Shown in pieces: positions 9,935 through 20,141 of a stretch of DNA of 64,000 nucleotides (its first letter is position 1; each line of letters opens with the position of its first letter). The notes beneath the pieces were generated by a model. The model searched no databases, was not told the origin of the DNA, and saw only the letters and a list, made by a program, of their open reading frames with translations. Source of the stretch: Rhizobium sp. AQ_MP (GTDB taxonomy: Bacteria > Pseudomonadota > Alphaproteobacteria > Rhizobiales > Rhizobiaceae). A program made the translations under genes and the position numbers. The DNA is taken from assembly GCF_014237835.1 (NCBI RefSeq), contig NZ_JACJVI010000005.1, forward strand, positions 62,001-126,000. Reading direction: 5' to 3'.

Positions 9935-9982
9935 AAAACAAATAGAAATTTGCCGTTGCAGATTGTCGATTCCGCAACGGCA
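9935..9982 (-). terminator. Rho-independent terminator after the class I fumarase
   Basis: On the minus strand a perfect 9-bp stem TGCCGTTGC / GCAACGGCA (9951-9959 with 9974-9982) with a 14-base loop is followed by a T-rich tract. It lies 22 bases past the fumarase stop and before the start of the diguanylate cyclase gene on the same strand, which separates the two transcripts. Confidence 0.65.
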
Positions 9983-10004
9983 TCAGTTTCGTCCAGAAAA
10001 AAGT

Positions 10005-11612
10005 TCAGCCGAGATTGAATTCCTGGAAAAAGTCGTTGCCCTTGTCGTCTGTGACGATGAAGGCCGGGAAGTCCTCGACTTCGATCTTCCACACGGCTTC
10101 CATGCCGAGTTCCGGATATTCCAGCACCTCGACCTTCTTGATACAGTCCTGGGCAAGGCGAGCGGCCGGGCCGCCGATTGAGCCCAGATAGAACCCGCCA
10201 TGCTTCTTGCAGGCTTCGCGGACTGCCCGCGACCGGTTGCCCTTGGCGAGCATCACCATCGAACCACCGAAAGACTGGAACTGGTCGACGTAACTGTCCA
10301 TGCGGCCAGCGGTCGTCGGACCAAAGGAGCCCGAGGCATAGCCTGTCGGGGTCTTGGCGGGGCCTGCGTAGTAGACCGGATGGTTCTTCATGTATTCCGG
10401 CATGCCTTCGCCTTTTTCGAGGCGATCGCGGATCTTGGAGTGGGCAAGGTCGCGGGCAACGATGATGGTGCCGGTCAGCGACAGGCGGGTCTTGACCGGG
10501 TGCTTGGTCAATTCCGCGAGGATCGCGGACATCGGCTGGTTGAGGTCAATCTTGACCACCGACGAGGAAAGGGCTGTTTCGTCGATATCGGGCATGTATT
10601 TCGACGGATCGGTTTCCAGCTGTTCGATATAGATCCCGTCCCTGGTGATCTTGCCCTTGGCCTGGCGGTCGGCGGAACAGCTGACACCCAGCCCGATCGG
10701 CAGCGAGGCGCCATGGCGTGGCAGTCGGATGACCCGCACGTCATGACAGAAGTACTTGCCGCCAAACTGGGCGCCGACACCCATCGACTGGGTGAGCTTG
10801 TGGATTTCCTTTTCCATCTCCAGATCGCGGAAGGCGTGGCCGCTCTCCGATCCTTCGGTCGGAAGGTCATCAAGATAACGCGCCGAAGCAAGCTTCACCG
10901 TCTTCAGCGTCATCTCGGCCGAGAGGCCGCCGATGACGATTGCCAGATGGTAGGGGGGACAGGCTGCCGTACCCAAAGTCAGGATCTTCTCCTTAAGGAA
11001 GTCGATCATCCGGTCGTGGGTCAGAAGCGAGGGTGTTCCCTGATAGAGGAAAGTCTTGTTGGCCGAGCCGCCGCCCTTGGCCATGAAGAGGAACTTGTAG
11101 GCATCCTCACCCTCTTCGTAGAGGTCGATCTGGGCGGGCAGGTTGGTCTTGGTGTTCTTTTCCTCGAACATCTTGATCGGGGCGAGCTGCGAATAGCGCA
11201 GGTTGCGGCGCTCGTAGGCATCGCGCACGCCTTCGGCGAGCGCTTCGTAGTCATGGCCGTCGGTCCAGACACGGCGGCCCTTCTTGCCCATGACGATCGC
11301 GGTGCCGGTGTCCTGGCACATCGGCAGGACACCGCCGGCGGCAATATTGGCGTTTTTCAGAAGGTCGAAGGCAACGAAACGGTCATTGTCGGTGGCTTCG
11401 GGGTCTTCGAGGATCGAGGCGAGCTGTTTCAGGTGCCCGGGGCGCAGGAGGTGGTTGATATCGGACAGCGCCGTTTCGGCGAGCAGGCGCAACCCCTCTG
11501 GCTCGACCGTCAGTATCTCCTGGCCCTTGAAGCTCTCGACCGAAACGAAGTCAGAGGTGATCTTGCGGTAGGGGGTCGTATCTTCGCCAATTGGGAACAG
11601 ATCGTCTGCCAT
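10005..11612 (-). CDS. Class I [4Fe-4S] fumarate hydratase
   Basis: Iron-sulfur fumarase (FumA/FumB type) of 535 residues that interconverts fumarate and malate in the TCA cycle. The N-terminal alpha domain includes [21 protein letters not shown] with a cluster cysteine; further candidate cluster cysteines are in [10 protein letters not shown] and [12 protein letters not shown]. The C-terminal beta domain ends with [15 protein letters not shown] and [14 protein letters not shown] stretches. GTG-ATG codons sit together at the start; I use the ATG at 11612, with AAAGG upstream. An oxygen-stable class II fumarase is encoded nearby, a common pairing that buffers the TCA cycle against oxidative damage or iron shortage. 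Confidence 0.93.
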   Translation of the reverse strand: MADDLFPIGEDTTPYRKITSDFVSVESFKGQEILTVEPEGLRLLAETALSDINHLLRPGHLKQLASILEDPEATDNDRFVAFDLLKNANIAAGGVLPMCQDTGTAIVMGKKGRRVWTDGHDYEALAEGVRDAYERRNLRYSQLAPIKMFEEKNTKTNLPAQIDLYEEGEDAYKFLFMAKGGGSANKTFLYQGTPSLLTHDRMIDFLKEKILTLGTAACPPYHLAIVIGGLSAEMTLKTVKLASARYLDDLPTEGSESGHAFRDLEMEKEIHKLTQSMGVGAQFGGKYFCHDVRVIRLPRHGASLPIGLGVSCSADRQAKGKITRDGIYIEQLETDPSKYMPDIDETALSSSVVKIDLNQPMSAILAELTKHPVKTRLSLTGTIIVARDLAHSKIRDRLEKGEGMPEYMKNHPVYYAGPAKTPTGYASGSFGPTTAGRMDSYVDQFQSFGGSMVMLAKGNRSRAVREACKKHGGFYLGSIGGPAARLAQDCIKKVEVLEYPELGMEAVWKIEVEDFPAFIVTDDKGNDFFQEFNLG

Positions 11613-11779
11613 CACGGAGCCTTTCGCGGCAAAAGCTGGAATTGCCGGTGGTTTAAGCGGTCGATCTTAATATTTCAATCCGCCGAAAGCCGAAGTGTCG
11701 AGCGTTGACACGCGCGGTATCAATCTGGAAAAGCTCTACTCCTTTATTGTCTCTGTTGAGACCGATTTGGAGATCCGTT

Positions 11780-12652
11780 ATGGCGTTCAATCTGTCCGAG
11801 GAAGTAGGTCTGCGCCATTCGATCGTCTCCAAGATATTCGTCGTCTGCTTTGTCTGCATCCATGTCCCGCTGATCGCGCTGGTGCTGAATTATGGTACCG
11901 GGAGAGGTTCCGACGCGTGGTCCGTCGGCCTGGTGGTTTTGGTCGCAACCCTCATCGGAACCATCGCCTGTCTGGCCACAATGTGGTGGCTGACGCTTCC
12001 GCTGCGCAATCTCGCACGCGTGATCAGTCGCTATAGAGAGGGCGGTGCCTTTGCCGAAGAGCAACTCAACAAGCATGGCGTGGACGAGATTGCTGTCGTT
12101 TCCCGCGCGGTTTGCGGCATGGTCAGCGAAATCACGGCGCTTGCAGAGCGTGCAGACGGCCAACCCGGACTTGACCCTTTGACCGGTCTCCTGAACGGCA
12201 GCGCTGTGCATCGCCTACAGCTCGAGCGGCCGCCGAAGCCGACCGAGAATGGTCTCAACATCATGGTTGCGCTTTTTGAGCTGCAGGCCAGCGAAGCGCT
12301 CGGCGGCAGCCAGATGCGGGACATCACCGACCTGGCGTTGGTCGCGGTCGGAGATCTCGTGCGGCGGCATTTCCTGCCGCGCCAGATTGCGGCGCGGGTG
12401 TCGGGCACGACGTTCGTGCTTCTGTTTAGCGGCGATCCCCCGGATGTCGTGCTTGCCTGCTGTGACGCGATCCGTCAGAGCGTCGCCGCGCTCGAAATTG
12501 GCCCATTGGCGGCGGGCAGTCTGCGTGTCACGTTCGGTCTCGCCCAGCGTCAGGCAAGCGAGCCGATGGCAGATCTGTTGCACAAGGCCGATATGGCTCT
12601 TTTCAGGGCCAAAGACATGAACCGTACGGGTCTCGAAACTCTCAAGGCCTGA
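11780..12652 (+). CDS. Membrane protein with degenerate GGDEF domain
   Basis: A 290-residue protein with two N-terminal transmembrane helices (about residues 17-37 and 48-70), a HAMP-like linker (LPLRNLARVISRYREGG) and a C-terminal GGDEF-fold domain. The domain keeps the entry motif DPLTGLLNGSAVHRL, but the catalytic GGEEF is replaced by SGTTF (within ARVSGTTFVLLF) and the metal-binding aspartate strand reads VALFELQAS. It is therefore unlikely to make cyclic di-GMP; it may bind a nucleotide or act as a scaffold. ATG 11780 has GGAG upstream. It lies alone between the two fumarase genes, divergent from the first. Confidence 0.8.
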   Translation: MAFNLSEEVGLRHSIVSKIFVVCFVCIHVPLIALVLNYGTGRGSDAWSVGLVVLVATLIGTIACLATMWWLTLPLRNLARVISRYREGGAFAEEQLNKHGVDEIAVVSRAVCGMVSEITALAERADGQPGLDPLTGLLNGSAVHRLQLERPPKPTENGLNIMVALFELQASEALGGSQMRDITDLALVAVGDLVRRHFLPRQIAARVSGTTFVLLFSGDPPDVVLACCDAIRQSVAALEIGPLAAGSLRVTFGLAQRQASEPMADLLHKADMALFRAKDMNRTGLETLKA

Positions 12653-12698
12653 ACGGGCTCCGCGCAAGCGGCGCCCGCACTCTCCAGCCGTTCAGCCG

Positions 12699-14087
12699 TC
12701 ACTGCGGACCGATCATAAGCTCGGGCCGCACATACTGGTCGAACTCCTCATTGGTGAGGTAACCGCCGCCGACGGCTTCTTCGCGCAGCGTCGTGCCGTT
12801 CTTGTGGGCGGTCTTGGCGATCTTGGCGCAGAGGTCGTAACCGAGCTTTCCATTCAGCGCCGTCACCAGCATCAGCGAATTCTCCACGCCCTTGCGAATG
12901 TTCTCTTCGCGGGCCTCGATGCCGACGACGCAATTGTCGGTGAAGGAGACGGCGGCATCGCCGAGCAACTGCACCGACTGCAGGAAGTTGTAGGCCATCA
13001 TCGGATTGTAGACGTTGAGCTCGAAATGGCCCTGGCTGCCAGCGAAGGTGATCGCCGCATGGTTGCCGAAGATATGGGCGCAGACCTGGGTCAGAGCCTC
13101 TGATTGCGTCGGATTGACCTTGCCCGGCATGATCGACGAGCCAGGTTCATTTTCCGGCAGCGCCAATTCGCCAAGGCCGGCGCGGGGTCCTGAGCCGAGG
13201 AAACGGATGTCGTTGGCAATCTTGAAGAGGGCCGCGGCTGCCGCGTTGATCGCGCCATGGGCAAAGACCATGGCGTCATGGGCGGCCAGGGCCTCGAATT
13301 TGTTCGGCGCGGTGATGAAGGGCAGGCCGGTGATCTTGGAGATTTCCTCCGCGACCTTTTCGGCAAAGCCGATCGGCGCGTTCAGACCCGTGCCGACAGC
13401 GGTGCCGCCCTGGGCGAGTTCGTAGAGGCCGGGCAGGGTGATTTCGATCCGCTTGATCGACGAGGCGACCTGCGCTGCATAGCCGGAGAATTCCTGGCCG
13501 AGGGTGAGCGGTGTCGCGTCCTGGGTATGGGTGCGGCCGATCTTGATGATATGGGCAAAGACATTCGCCTTCGCATCGAGAGCCGCATGCAAATGCTTGA
13601 GCGCCGGAAGCAGATGCAGCACCACATGTTCGGCTGCGGCGATATGCATGGCAGTCGGGTAGGTATCGTTCGACGACTGGCTCATGTTGACGTGATCGTT
13701 CGGGTGGACGGGCTTTTTCGAGCCCATTTCTCCGCCGAGCATTTCAATGGCGCGGTTCGAAATCACCTCGTTGGCATTCATGTTCGACTGGGTGCCGGAG
13801 CCCGTCTGCCAGACGACCAGCGGGAAATGGTCGTTGAGCTTGCCGTCGATCACTTCCTGCGCAGCTGCGACGATCGCCTCGCCAAGCTCAGCGTCGAGTT
13901 TGCCGAGCGCCATGTTGGCGCGGGCTGCTGCCTGCTTGACGATGCCGAGTGCCCGCACCACCGGCAGAGGTTGCTTTTCCCAGCCGATCTTGAAGTTTCC
14001 GAGGGATCGCTGGGCCTGGGCGCCCCAATAGCGGTCGGAGGCAACCTCAATCGGTCCGAAGGTGTCGGTTTCTGTGCGATGGGTCAT
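12699..14087 (-). CDS. fumC: Class II fumarate hydratase FumC
   Basis: Iron-independent homotetrameric fumarase of 462 residues, the normal FumC length. The fumarase/aspartase signature [13 protein letters not shown] is intact, as are the active-site stretches [17 protein letters not shown] and [14 protein letters not shown] and the histidine-bearing [19 protein letters not shown] 14087 follows AGGAAATTCC; the longer open frame upstream is not family-like. It converges on the degenerate GGDEF gene. Together with the class I enzyme nearby, this organism has both fumarase types. Confidence 0.96.
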   Translation of the reverse strand: MTHRTETDTFGPIEVASDRYWGAQAQRSLGNFKIGWEKQPLPVVRALGIVKQAAARANMALGKLDAELGEAIVAAAQEVIDGKLNDHFPLVVWQTGSGTQSNMNANEVISNRAIEMLGGEMGSKKPVHPNDHVNMSQSSNDTYPTAMHIAAAEHVVLHLLPALKHLHAALDAKANVFAHIIKIGRTHTQDATPLTLGQEFSGYAAQVASSIKRIEITLPGLYELAQGGTAVGTGLNAPIGFAEKVAEEISKITGLPFITAPNKFEALAAHDAMVFAHGAINAAAAALFKIANDIRFLGSGPRAGLGELALPENEPGSSIMPGKVNPTQSEALTQVCAHIFGNHAAITFAGSQGHFELNVYNPMMAYNFLQSVQLLGDAAVSFTDNCVVGIEAREENIRKGVENSLMLVTALNGKLGYDLCAKIAKTAHKNGTTLREEAVGGGYLTNEEFDQYVRPELMIGPQ

Positions 14088-14529
14088 GGAATTTCCTGCC
14101 TTTTGACGTTTGCCGTGGCGGTGGGAGGGCTTGGTCTGATTTAGGGAGCGGTGCAACCGATGCAAGCCGATCAATATAAGATGATAAAGACAGTCAAGTA
14201 TATTCTGTCTGTCAGCCACTCCTGAAGAGTGGCCCTGTGTCCTTTGCAGCACGTCTCACGACTATTTGTGTGTGGCTTGATCGCGATCGACAGGCGCGGC
14301 TTTGTACAATTTGTTAACGTCAATCAAAATTTAACGAATATTTCCATTTAGTTTGCGCTGGAGCGGACGTGGTGGGTGGCTCGCGAGTCACACAAAGTTG
14401 AGGCTGGCAGACGAACCCGTAGCGCATTGTCCAACTTTTCAATGAAATGGCGATCCGCTAGTGATCCGCGCAAGACAAATACGTGCTGCAAATCCCCCAG
14501 CGGATTTGGACCGGGAAATGGAACAGAGA
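14088..14529. other. 442-base intergenic region between fumC and the L,D-transpeptidase
   Basis: No gene is seen here. It holds both divergent promoters. A perfect hairpin GCCACTC-CTGAA-GAGTGGC lies at 14215-14233 with no T tract, so it is not a simple terminator. Direct repeats TTAACG occur at 14314-14319 and 14331-14336, 17 bases apart, in an AT-rich stretch; they resemble spaced CtrA half-sites but do not fit the TTAA-N7-TTAA spacing. Confidence 0.5.
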
Positions 14530-16404
14530 ATGACGAGAAACAGGAAATTCGTAGTCACCGCAATGCTTGCTGCGACTACAGCGGCCGGAACCCTGCCGGG
14601 CGAGGCTGCCGCCACCACGCTTCTCGATCTTCTCCGCGGCGGACCGGGTCGCCAGGTCAAGCAGCAGGCGGCACCGGCCGCACTGGAGAGCCAGGCCCAG
14701 GGTGGACTCGAAATGGGTGACCCGGAGCCGCTGCCGAAGGTCACCGGCCCGCGTTACTACACATACAAGCCGGAGGCCCAGCGCGCGATCAAGATCAAGC
14801 TGCCGGTCTCGGAGCCCGTCGCCGGTTCGGCCGAGGCTCAGGCGACCCCGGAAGTGCTCGGTGCCCGCCGTTTTCTCTCTGAGGTCAGTGTCCGCGCGAC
14901 CGACGAGGTGGCCAAGAGCATCGAAGGTTACTATGGCAATCTGAACAAGCCGCTGATCTGGACCGATGATCAGGGTATTTCCGAACGTGGCCGTGCGATG
15001 ATCTCGGCGCTGTCCTCAGCCGATACGGTCGGCCTGTCCCCAGACGACTATCTGGTGCCTATGCCGGCGGAAACGGCTGATCCGGCCGATCCGGAGAAGC
15101 GCCAGCGCGAGCTGATGGCTTTCGAAGTGGCACTGTCCGCCAAGGTTCTTACCTATGTCCAGGACACGGTCCGCGGTCGCATCGATCCCAACAAGATCTC
15201 CGGTTACTATGATTTCAAGCGCAAGGGCGTGAACATAGCCCCGGTGCTCGACATGCTGCGCATGAGCCCCGACGTCGCGGCCTATCTGCGCAACCGGGAC
15301 CCGAAGAGCCCTCAATTCATCGCATTGCGGGACGAGCTTGCGCGCCTGAAGGCCGAGGATGCCAAGGCCGAGACGAAGCCGATCACGATCGCTCCCGGCA
15401 CGTTGCTCAAGCCTGGCCAGAGCAAGCCCGAGGTTGCGCAGGTGATCGGTGCGCTGAAGCAAGTCGCATCGGAGGCGATCCTGACCCAGCATTCGGCAAC
15501 GCTTGCCGTTTACGCCGGAACGCCCGAATATACCCCTGACCTGGTCGCCCTGGTCGAAGCCTTTCAGAAGGAAAAGGGTCTGAAGCCGGATGGCGTTGTC
15601 GGTCCGGCGACAATCCGTGCAATGACGGGCCACAGCAATGCAGAGAAGATTGCCAAGCTGCAGGTGGCCATGGAGGCGATCCGTTGGCTTCCGGCCGATC
15701 TTGGCGCGCGTCACGTCTTCATCAACGCCCCGGCCTTCAAGGCCACTTATGTCAATGACGGCAAGGAACAGCTGTCGATGCGCGTCGTGGTCGGCTCGAG
15801 GGCGAACCAGACCTATTTCTTCCAGGACCAGATCGAGACGGTGGAGTTCAATCCCTATTGGGGCGTGCCGAAGTCGATCATCGTCAACGAAATGCTGCCA
15901 AAGCTCCGCGCCGACCCGTCCTATCTCGATCGCCTCGGCTATGAGGTGTCGTATGGCGGCCGCAAGGTGGCGTCGAGCCAAGTTGACTGGAACGTCACCC
16001 ACTCCGTCGATGTGCGCCAGCCGCCCGGCGGTGACAATGCGCTCGGCGAGTTGAAGATTCTGTTCCCGAACGAGCATGCCATCTACATGCATGACACGCC
16101 GTCGAAGAGCTATTTCAGCCGAGACATGCGCGCCTTGAGCCATGGTTGCGTTCGTCTCGCCGAGCCGCGTGTCATGGCCGCCGCGGTGATGGGAACGACG
16201 GTCGAGGAGATCGGCAAGCAGATCGCCTCGGGTCAGAACCGTGCGGTTCAGGTTCCGCAAAAGATCCCGGTCTACGTGTCCTATTTCACCGCCTGGCCGA
16301 ACAAGGACGGCGTCATCGAGTATTTCGACGATGTGTATGGCCGTGACGATCATACGGCCAAGGCCTTCAAGGCGACAACGGATGCGCGCGCACCGCGCGC
16401 CTGA
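14530..16404 (+). CDS. L,D-transpeptidase (YcbB-like) with peptidoglycan-binding domain
   Basis: Exported peptidoglycan cross-linking enzyme of 624 residues that would form 3-3 (mDAP-mDAP) bonds. An N-terminal signal sequence (MTRNRKFVVTAMLAATTAAG) is followed by a YcbB-type scaffold domain, a peptidoglycan-binding segment (FQKEKGLKPDGVVGPATIRAM, about residues 340-362), and a YkuD catalytic domain with the histidine and cysteine motif HDTPSK...SHGCVR near residues 521-542. ATG 14530 has GGA seven bases upstream; ATG 14518 or GTG 14461 in the same frame are alternatives. L,D-transpeptidases are numerous and important for polar growth in Rhizobiaceae, which fits the GPR gene elsewhere in this window. 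Confidence 0.92.
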   Translation: MTRNRKFVVTAMLAATTAAGTLPGEAAATTLLDLLRGGPGRQVKQQAAPAALESQAQGGLEMGDPEPLPKVTGPRYYTYKPEAQRAIKIKLPVSEPVAGSAEAQATPEVLGARRFLSEVSVRATDEVAKSIEGYYGNLNKPLIWTDDQGISERGRAMISALSSADTVGLSPDDYLVPMPAETADPADPEKRQRELMAFEVALSAKVLTYVQDTVRGRIDPNKISGYYDFKRKGVNIAPVLDMLRMSPDVAAYLRNRDPKSPQFIALRDELARLKAEDAKAETKPITIAPGTLLKPGQSKPEVAQVIGALKQVASEAILTQHSATLAVYAGTPEYTPDLVALVEAFQKEKGLKPDGVVGPATIRAMTGHSNAEKIAKLQVAMEAIRWLPADLGARHVFINAPAFKATYVNDGKEQLSMRVVVGSRANQTYFFQDQIETVEFNPYWGVPKSIIVNEMLPKLRADPSYLDRLGYEVSYGGRKVASSQVDWNVTHSVDVRQPPGGDNALGELKILFPNEHAIYMHDTPSKSYFSRDMRALSHGCVRLAEPRVMAAAVMGTTVEEIGKQIASGQNRAVQVPQKIPVYVSYFTAWPNKDGVIEYFDDVYGRDDHTAKAFKATTDARAPRA

Positions 16405-16472
16405 GTTTTGAAACCCAATTCCGAAATGACAGATGGCGGGCCCCGGTCCGCCATTTTCGTTCCGATACGGTC

Positions 16473-17144
16473 TCAGTCGATCAAGCGCTGGACCAGGTCT
16501 ACGGTCAATTCGTCGAAATGGCTGATGACATGCGAGGCACCTAACGTCTCGACGGATACATCCGAATAGCCGAAGGGCACCGCGATTGAGGGAATGCTGC
16601 CGTTGCGGGCTGCCAGGATGTCATTGATGCTGTCACCGACCATCAGCACTTTGTCTGGACTCCCACCGGCGCGCTCGACGGTGGCGAGGATATGTGCCGG
16701 GTCCGGCTTGCGGAAAGCGAAGGTGTCGCCGCCGGCAATCGTCGCGAAGTAGGAGGCGAGCTCCAGCCGATTGAGCAGGGGTACGGCGAGCCGTTCCATC
16801 TTGTTGGTGCAGACGGCAAGCGTGAAGCTGGCATCCTTCAGCCGATCGAGTGCCTCGATCAGGCCTGGATAGGGGCGGCTCTTGCCGGGCATGCCGGCCT
16901 CGTAGTGGTCGATGAAACGGTCGAGCAGGGCGGGGACCTCGTCTTCGGCCAGCGGCGCACCGCGCAGGGCAAAGGCGCGCTGGATCATCACGCGCGCCCC
17001 CTGGCCGACCAGATGGGTGAGATCTTCATAGCTGACCGGTGCCAGATCGCGTGCGGCGATCGTGTGGTTCAGGCTCTCGACGAGGTCGGGTGCGGTATCG
17101 ATCAGTGTTCCGTCAAGGTCGAAGACGATGGTCGTGGCACTCAA
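16473..17144 (-). CDS. gph: Phosphoglycolate phosphatase (HAD family)
   Basis: A 223-residue HAD-superfamily hydrolase, most like Gph, which removes phosphate from 2-phosphoglycolate. HAD motif I is FDLDGTLIDTAPDL, motif II is VCTNK, the lysine motif is FRKPDP, and motif IV is MVGDSINDI. The frame is open to 17285, but a TTG at 17144 with GGGAG seven bases upstream gives the family length and starts right before motif I. It is divergent from rpiA across 146 bases. Substrate assignment within HAD phosphatases is by overall likeness. Confidence 0.88.
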   Translation of the reverse strand: MSATTIVFDLDGTLIDTAPDLVESLNHTIAARDLAPVSYEDLTHLVGQGARVMIQRAFALRGAPLAEDEVPALLDRFIDHYEAGMPGKSRPYPGLIEALDRLKDASFTLAVCTNKMERLAVPLLNRLELASYFATIAGGDTFAFRKPDPAHILATVERAGGSPDKVLMVGDSINDILAARNGSIPSIAVPFGYSDVSVETLGASHVISHFDELTVDLVQRLID

Positions 17145-17290
17145 GACGGGACTCCCTTGCAAGATCTGTGGCGTGCCGGGGGTAGGGGAAATCCTCTGAA
17201 AAGGCAATCTTGCAGGACGGCGCAGGGCTTTCACTCCGCCGAGGAGGCGTGTAAACAGCTTGCGACGAAACAGATGGGAGCTCACGGCGC

Positions 17291-17992
17291 ATGGACGCCC
17301 GCGAAATGAAGATCAAGGCCGCCGCCGCGGCACTGGAGCATGTCGAAGATGGCATGCGACTTGGGATCGGAACTGGTTCGACTGCAGAAGAATTCGTCCG
17401 CTTGCTGGCGGAGAAGGTTGCGGGAGGCCTGAAGGTTCAGGGTGTGCCCACCTCGGAGCGCACGGCGCGGCTTTGCCTCGAACTCGGAGTGCCCTTGAAG
17501 TCGCTCGACGAGTTGCCCGAACTTGACCTGACCATTGACGGCGCTGACGAAATCGATCCGCAATTCCGGCTGATCAAGGGTGGTGGCGGTGCGTTGCTGC
17601 GTGAAAAGATCGTGGCTGCGGCTTCAAAGCGCATGATCGTGATTGCAGACGAGACCAAGCTGGTCGAGACCCTCGGGGCCTTCCCGCTGCCGATCGAGAT
17701 CAACCCGTTCGGGCAGGCCTCGACGCGTATCGCCATCGAGCGCTTAGCGTCGGAACTCGGCCTTACCGGGGCGATGAAGCTCAGGACTTATTCCGACGAT
17801 AGCCTGTTCACGACGGATGGCGGACATCTCATCCTCGACGCATCTTTTGGCCGCATTCCTGATGCAGACGCACTGGCGAGCCGGCTCAACCAGATCCCCG
17901 GCGTGGTGGAACACGGCCTTTTCATAAACTTGGCGTCGCTCGCAATCATCGCCGGACAGGCTGGTGCGCGGGTGATGGACCCGAAGAACTAA
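17291..17992 (+). CDS. rpiA: Ribose-5-phosphate isomerase A
   Basis: Converts ribose 5-phosphate to ribulose 5-phosphate in the pentose phosphate pathway. The protein has 233 residues, full family length. Family motifs are [12 protein letters not shown] (phosphate binding), TIDGADEID (catalytic aspartates) and [15 protein letters not shown]. The ATG at 17291 has GGAG ten bases upstream. The DUF2059 gene follows after 17 bases in the same direction, so the two are probably cotranscribed and end at the terminator near 18590. Confidence 0.96.
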   Translation: MDAREMKIKAAAAALEHVEDGMRLGIGTGSTAEEFVRLLAEKVAGGLKVQGVPTSERTARLCLELGVPLKSLDELPELDLTIDGADEIDPQFRLIKGGGGALLREKIVAAASKRMIVIADETKLVETLGAFPLPIEINPFGQASTRIAIERLASELGLTGAMKLRTYSDDSLFTTDGGHLILDASFGRIPDADALASRLNQIPGVVEHGLFINLASLAIIAGQAGARVMDPKN

Positions 17993-18009
17993 CAGGAGCT
18001 TAGAATTTC

Positions 18010-18546
18010 ATGATCAGCTTTACGGGTATGGGCCGTTTCGCCTCGATCGCCGTCATCGCCGGCAGCCTCGTGCTGGGTGCTGTTTCCGCCAAGGCGCAGG
18101 ATGTGCCGGCAGAACACCTCCAGGCGGCGCGTGAGGCGATCACGGCGCTTGGCGTGACCGATCGATTCGACGCAATCCTGCCGAACATCATGGACCGTCT
18201 GACCTCCCAGCTCATCCAGGCCTATCCGAACCTGCAGGACACCATCTCCGCCAAGGTCGAGGCAGAAGCCCTGAAGCTTGCGGCCCGCCGCGCCGATCTC
18301 GAGCGGGAAGCCGCCGTTGTCTACGCCAAGGCGTTCACCGCCGATGAGCTGAAGCAGATGACCGCATTCTACACCAGCGAAACCGGCAAGAAGTTGCTGA
18401 AGGATGGACCGATTGCGACGCGCGAATTGCTGAAGGCTGCCGATATCTGGACTGCCGGTATCGCGCGCGACCTGGAAAAGCAGGCCAATGACGCGCTGCT
18501 CGCCGAGGTCCAGCCGGCCGCTCCAGCCGAAGCGCCGAAGCCGTAA
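18010..18546 (+). CDS. Exported DUF2059 protein
   Basis: A 178-residue protein with an N-terminal signal peptide (about residues 1-29, ending VSAKA-QD) followed by an all-helical DUF2059 domain containing AKAFTADELKQMTAFYTSETGKKLL, the conserved part of the family. It ends in a short proline/alanine-rich tail. The function of DUF2059 is unknown; members are periplasmic. An AGGAG is positioned before the ATG. Cotranscription with rpiA is suggested by the 17-base gap. Confidence 0.85.
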   Translation: MISFTGMGRFASIAVIAGSLVLGAVSAKAQDVPAEHLQAAREAITALGVTDRFDAILPNIMDRLTSQLIQAYPNLQDTISAKVEAEALKLAARRADLEREAAVVYAKAFTADELKQMTAFYTSETGKKLLKDGPIATRELLKAADIWTAGIARDLEKQANDALLAEVQPAAPAEAPKP

Positions 18547-18568
18547 GCCGATCTGTTTTGAATTGTTG

Positions 18569-18597
18569 AGCCCGGTCATCGTACCGGGCTTTTCTTT
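18569..18597 (+). terminator. Rho-independent terminator after rpiA-DUF2059
   Basis: AGCCCGG (18569-18575) pairs perfectly with CCGGGCT (18584-18590), with an 8-base loop and a following TTTCTTTT. It begins 22 bases after the DUF2059 stop codon. Confidence 0.85.
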
Positions 18598-18661
18598 TGG
18601 TCGTTGCGCCACCTATATCAGGCGCAGTTTCAGCGAGAGCCCAACCGCGCAGGAGATTGCC

Positions 18662-20050
18662 ATGAGCCAGTTCGATTATGACCTCTTCGTCATCGGTGGC
18701 GGGTCCGGCGGGGTGCGCAGCGCGCGGGTCGCGGCGTCACTCGGAAAGAAGGTGGCGATCGCCGAGGAATATCGTTTCGGCGGGACCTGCGTCATCCGCG
18801 GTTGCGTGCCGAAGAAGCTCTTCGTCTATGCCTCTCAGTATCACGAGCATTTCGAGGACGCCGCTGGCTATGGCTGGACTGTCGGCGAAAGCCGGTTCGA
18901 CTGGCCGTCGCTGATTGCGGCGAAGGACAAGGAGATCGCGCGGCTTGAAGGGCTCTATCGCAAGGGGCTGGAGAATGCCGGCGCCGAGATCCTCGAAACA
19001 CGCGCTGTCCTGACCGGACCGAACAGTGTGCGCCTGGTCGCCAGCGGCAAGGAAGTGACCGCCGAGCGGATCGTGGTGGCGGTCGGTGGCGCAGCCAATC
19101 CGCACGCCGCCCTGCCGGGCCATGAACTGTGCATCTCCTCAAACGAGGCCTTCCATCTGGAGAGCCTTCCCCGGTCGATCCTGATCGCCGGAGGCGGCTA
19201 TATCGCGGTGGAGTTCGCCAATATCTTCCATGGACTCGGTGTCGAGACGACGCTGATCTATCGGGGGGCGGAAATCCTCAGTCGCTTCGATCAGGACATG
19301 CGCCGTGGCCTGCATGAGGCGATGGAAGCCAAGGGCATCCGGATTCTCTGCCATGACCATATCCAGAAGGTCAGCAGGTCGGCGGCCGGCAATCTTGACG
19401 TCGAGACCATGAACAACGGCCGCCTCGTCGTCGAGCAGGTGATGCTGGCGCTCGGGCGGGATCCGAACACGACCGGGCTCGGTCTGGAAGCCGCCGGTGT
19501 TCAGACCAATGAGCGTGGTGCCATCATCGTCGACCAATATTCTCGAACCAATGTGCCGAGCATCTTTGCTCTCGGTGATGTCACGGACCGCGTGCAACTG
19601 ACGCCTGTCGCAATCCATGAAGCGATGTGCTTCATCGAGACGGAGTACAAGAACAATCCGATCGCTCCGGATCACGACCTGATCGCTACCGCCGTCTTCT
19701 CGCAGCCGGAAATCGGCACTGTCGGTCTCTCGGAAGAGGCGGCGGCCAAGAAGTTCGAGGAGATCGAGGTCTACCGCGCGCAGTTCCGCCCGATGAAGGC
19801 GACGCTGTCCGGGCGCGCGGAGAAGATGATCATGAAGCTGATCGTCAATGCGGCAGACCGCAAGGTGGTGGGCGCCCATATTCTCGGTCACGATGTAGGC
19901 GAAATGGCGCAGCTGCTCGGGATCACGCTGAAGGCCGGCTGCACCAAGGATGACTTCGACCGTACCATGGCCGTCCATCCGACCGCAGCGGAGGAACTGG
20001 TGACGATGTACACTCCGAGCTACCGGATCCGGAATGGCGAGCGGGTGTGA
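18662..20050 (+). CDS. gor: Glutathione-disulfide reductase
   Basis: FAD-containing NADPH-dependent reductase of 462 residues that keeps glutathione reduced. The FAD motif is VIGGGSGG, the redox-active disulfide is GGTCVIRGCVPKK, the NADPH-binding motif is IAGGGYIAVEFA, and the C-terminal catalytic histidine motif HPTAAEELVTM is present. ATG 18662 has AGGAG seven bases upstream; an open frame continues upstream into the DUF2059 region but is not coding. The CVxxxCVPKK form and overall length fit glutathione rather than lipoamide or trypanothione. Confidence 0.94.
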   Translation: MSQFDYDLFVIGGGSGGVRSARVAASLGKKVAIAEEYRFGGTCVIRGCVPKKLFVYASQYHEHFEDAAGYGWTVGESRFDWPSLIAAKDKEIARLEGLYRKGLENAGAEILETRAVLTGPNSVRLVASGKEVTAERIVVAVGGAANPHAALPGHELCISSNEAFHLESLPRSILIAGGGYIAVEFANIFHGLGVETTLIYRGAEILSRFDQDMRRGLHEAMEAKGIRILCHDHIQKVSRSAAGNLDVETMNNGRLVVEQVMLALGRDPNTTGLGLEAAGVQTNERGAIIVDQYSRTNVPSIFALGDVTDRVQLTPVAIHEAMCFIETEYKNNPIAPDHDLIATAVFSQPEIGTVGLSEEAAAKKFEEIEVYRAQFRPMKATLSGRAEKMIMKLIVNAADRKVVGAHILGHDVGEMAQLLGITLKAGCTKDDFDRTMAVHPTAAEELVTMYTPSYRIRNGERV

Positions 20051-20141
20051 GGGGCTGCCTAGCCCTCCGCTTAGACCACGAACTTGTTGAAAGCACCTGC
20101 GGATCATCAGGTCCGCAGGGGTGACGAGGCATAAGCTTTGC

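Noticed and set aside
10200..11708. 502-codon open frame antisense to the class I fumarase
   Set aside because: Shadow frame; the fumarase is unmistakable on the other strand.
14314..14336. CtrA site formed by TTAACG direct repeats before the L,D-transpeptidase
   Set aside because: The spacing (17 bases start to start) does not match TTAA-N7-TTAA, and TTAA occurs by chance in AT-rich promoters; kept only as a note.
15016..16353. 445-codon open frame antisense to the L,D-transpeptidase
   Set aside because: Shadow frame with no domain; the YkuD motif on the plus strand decides the coding strand.
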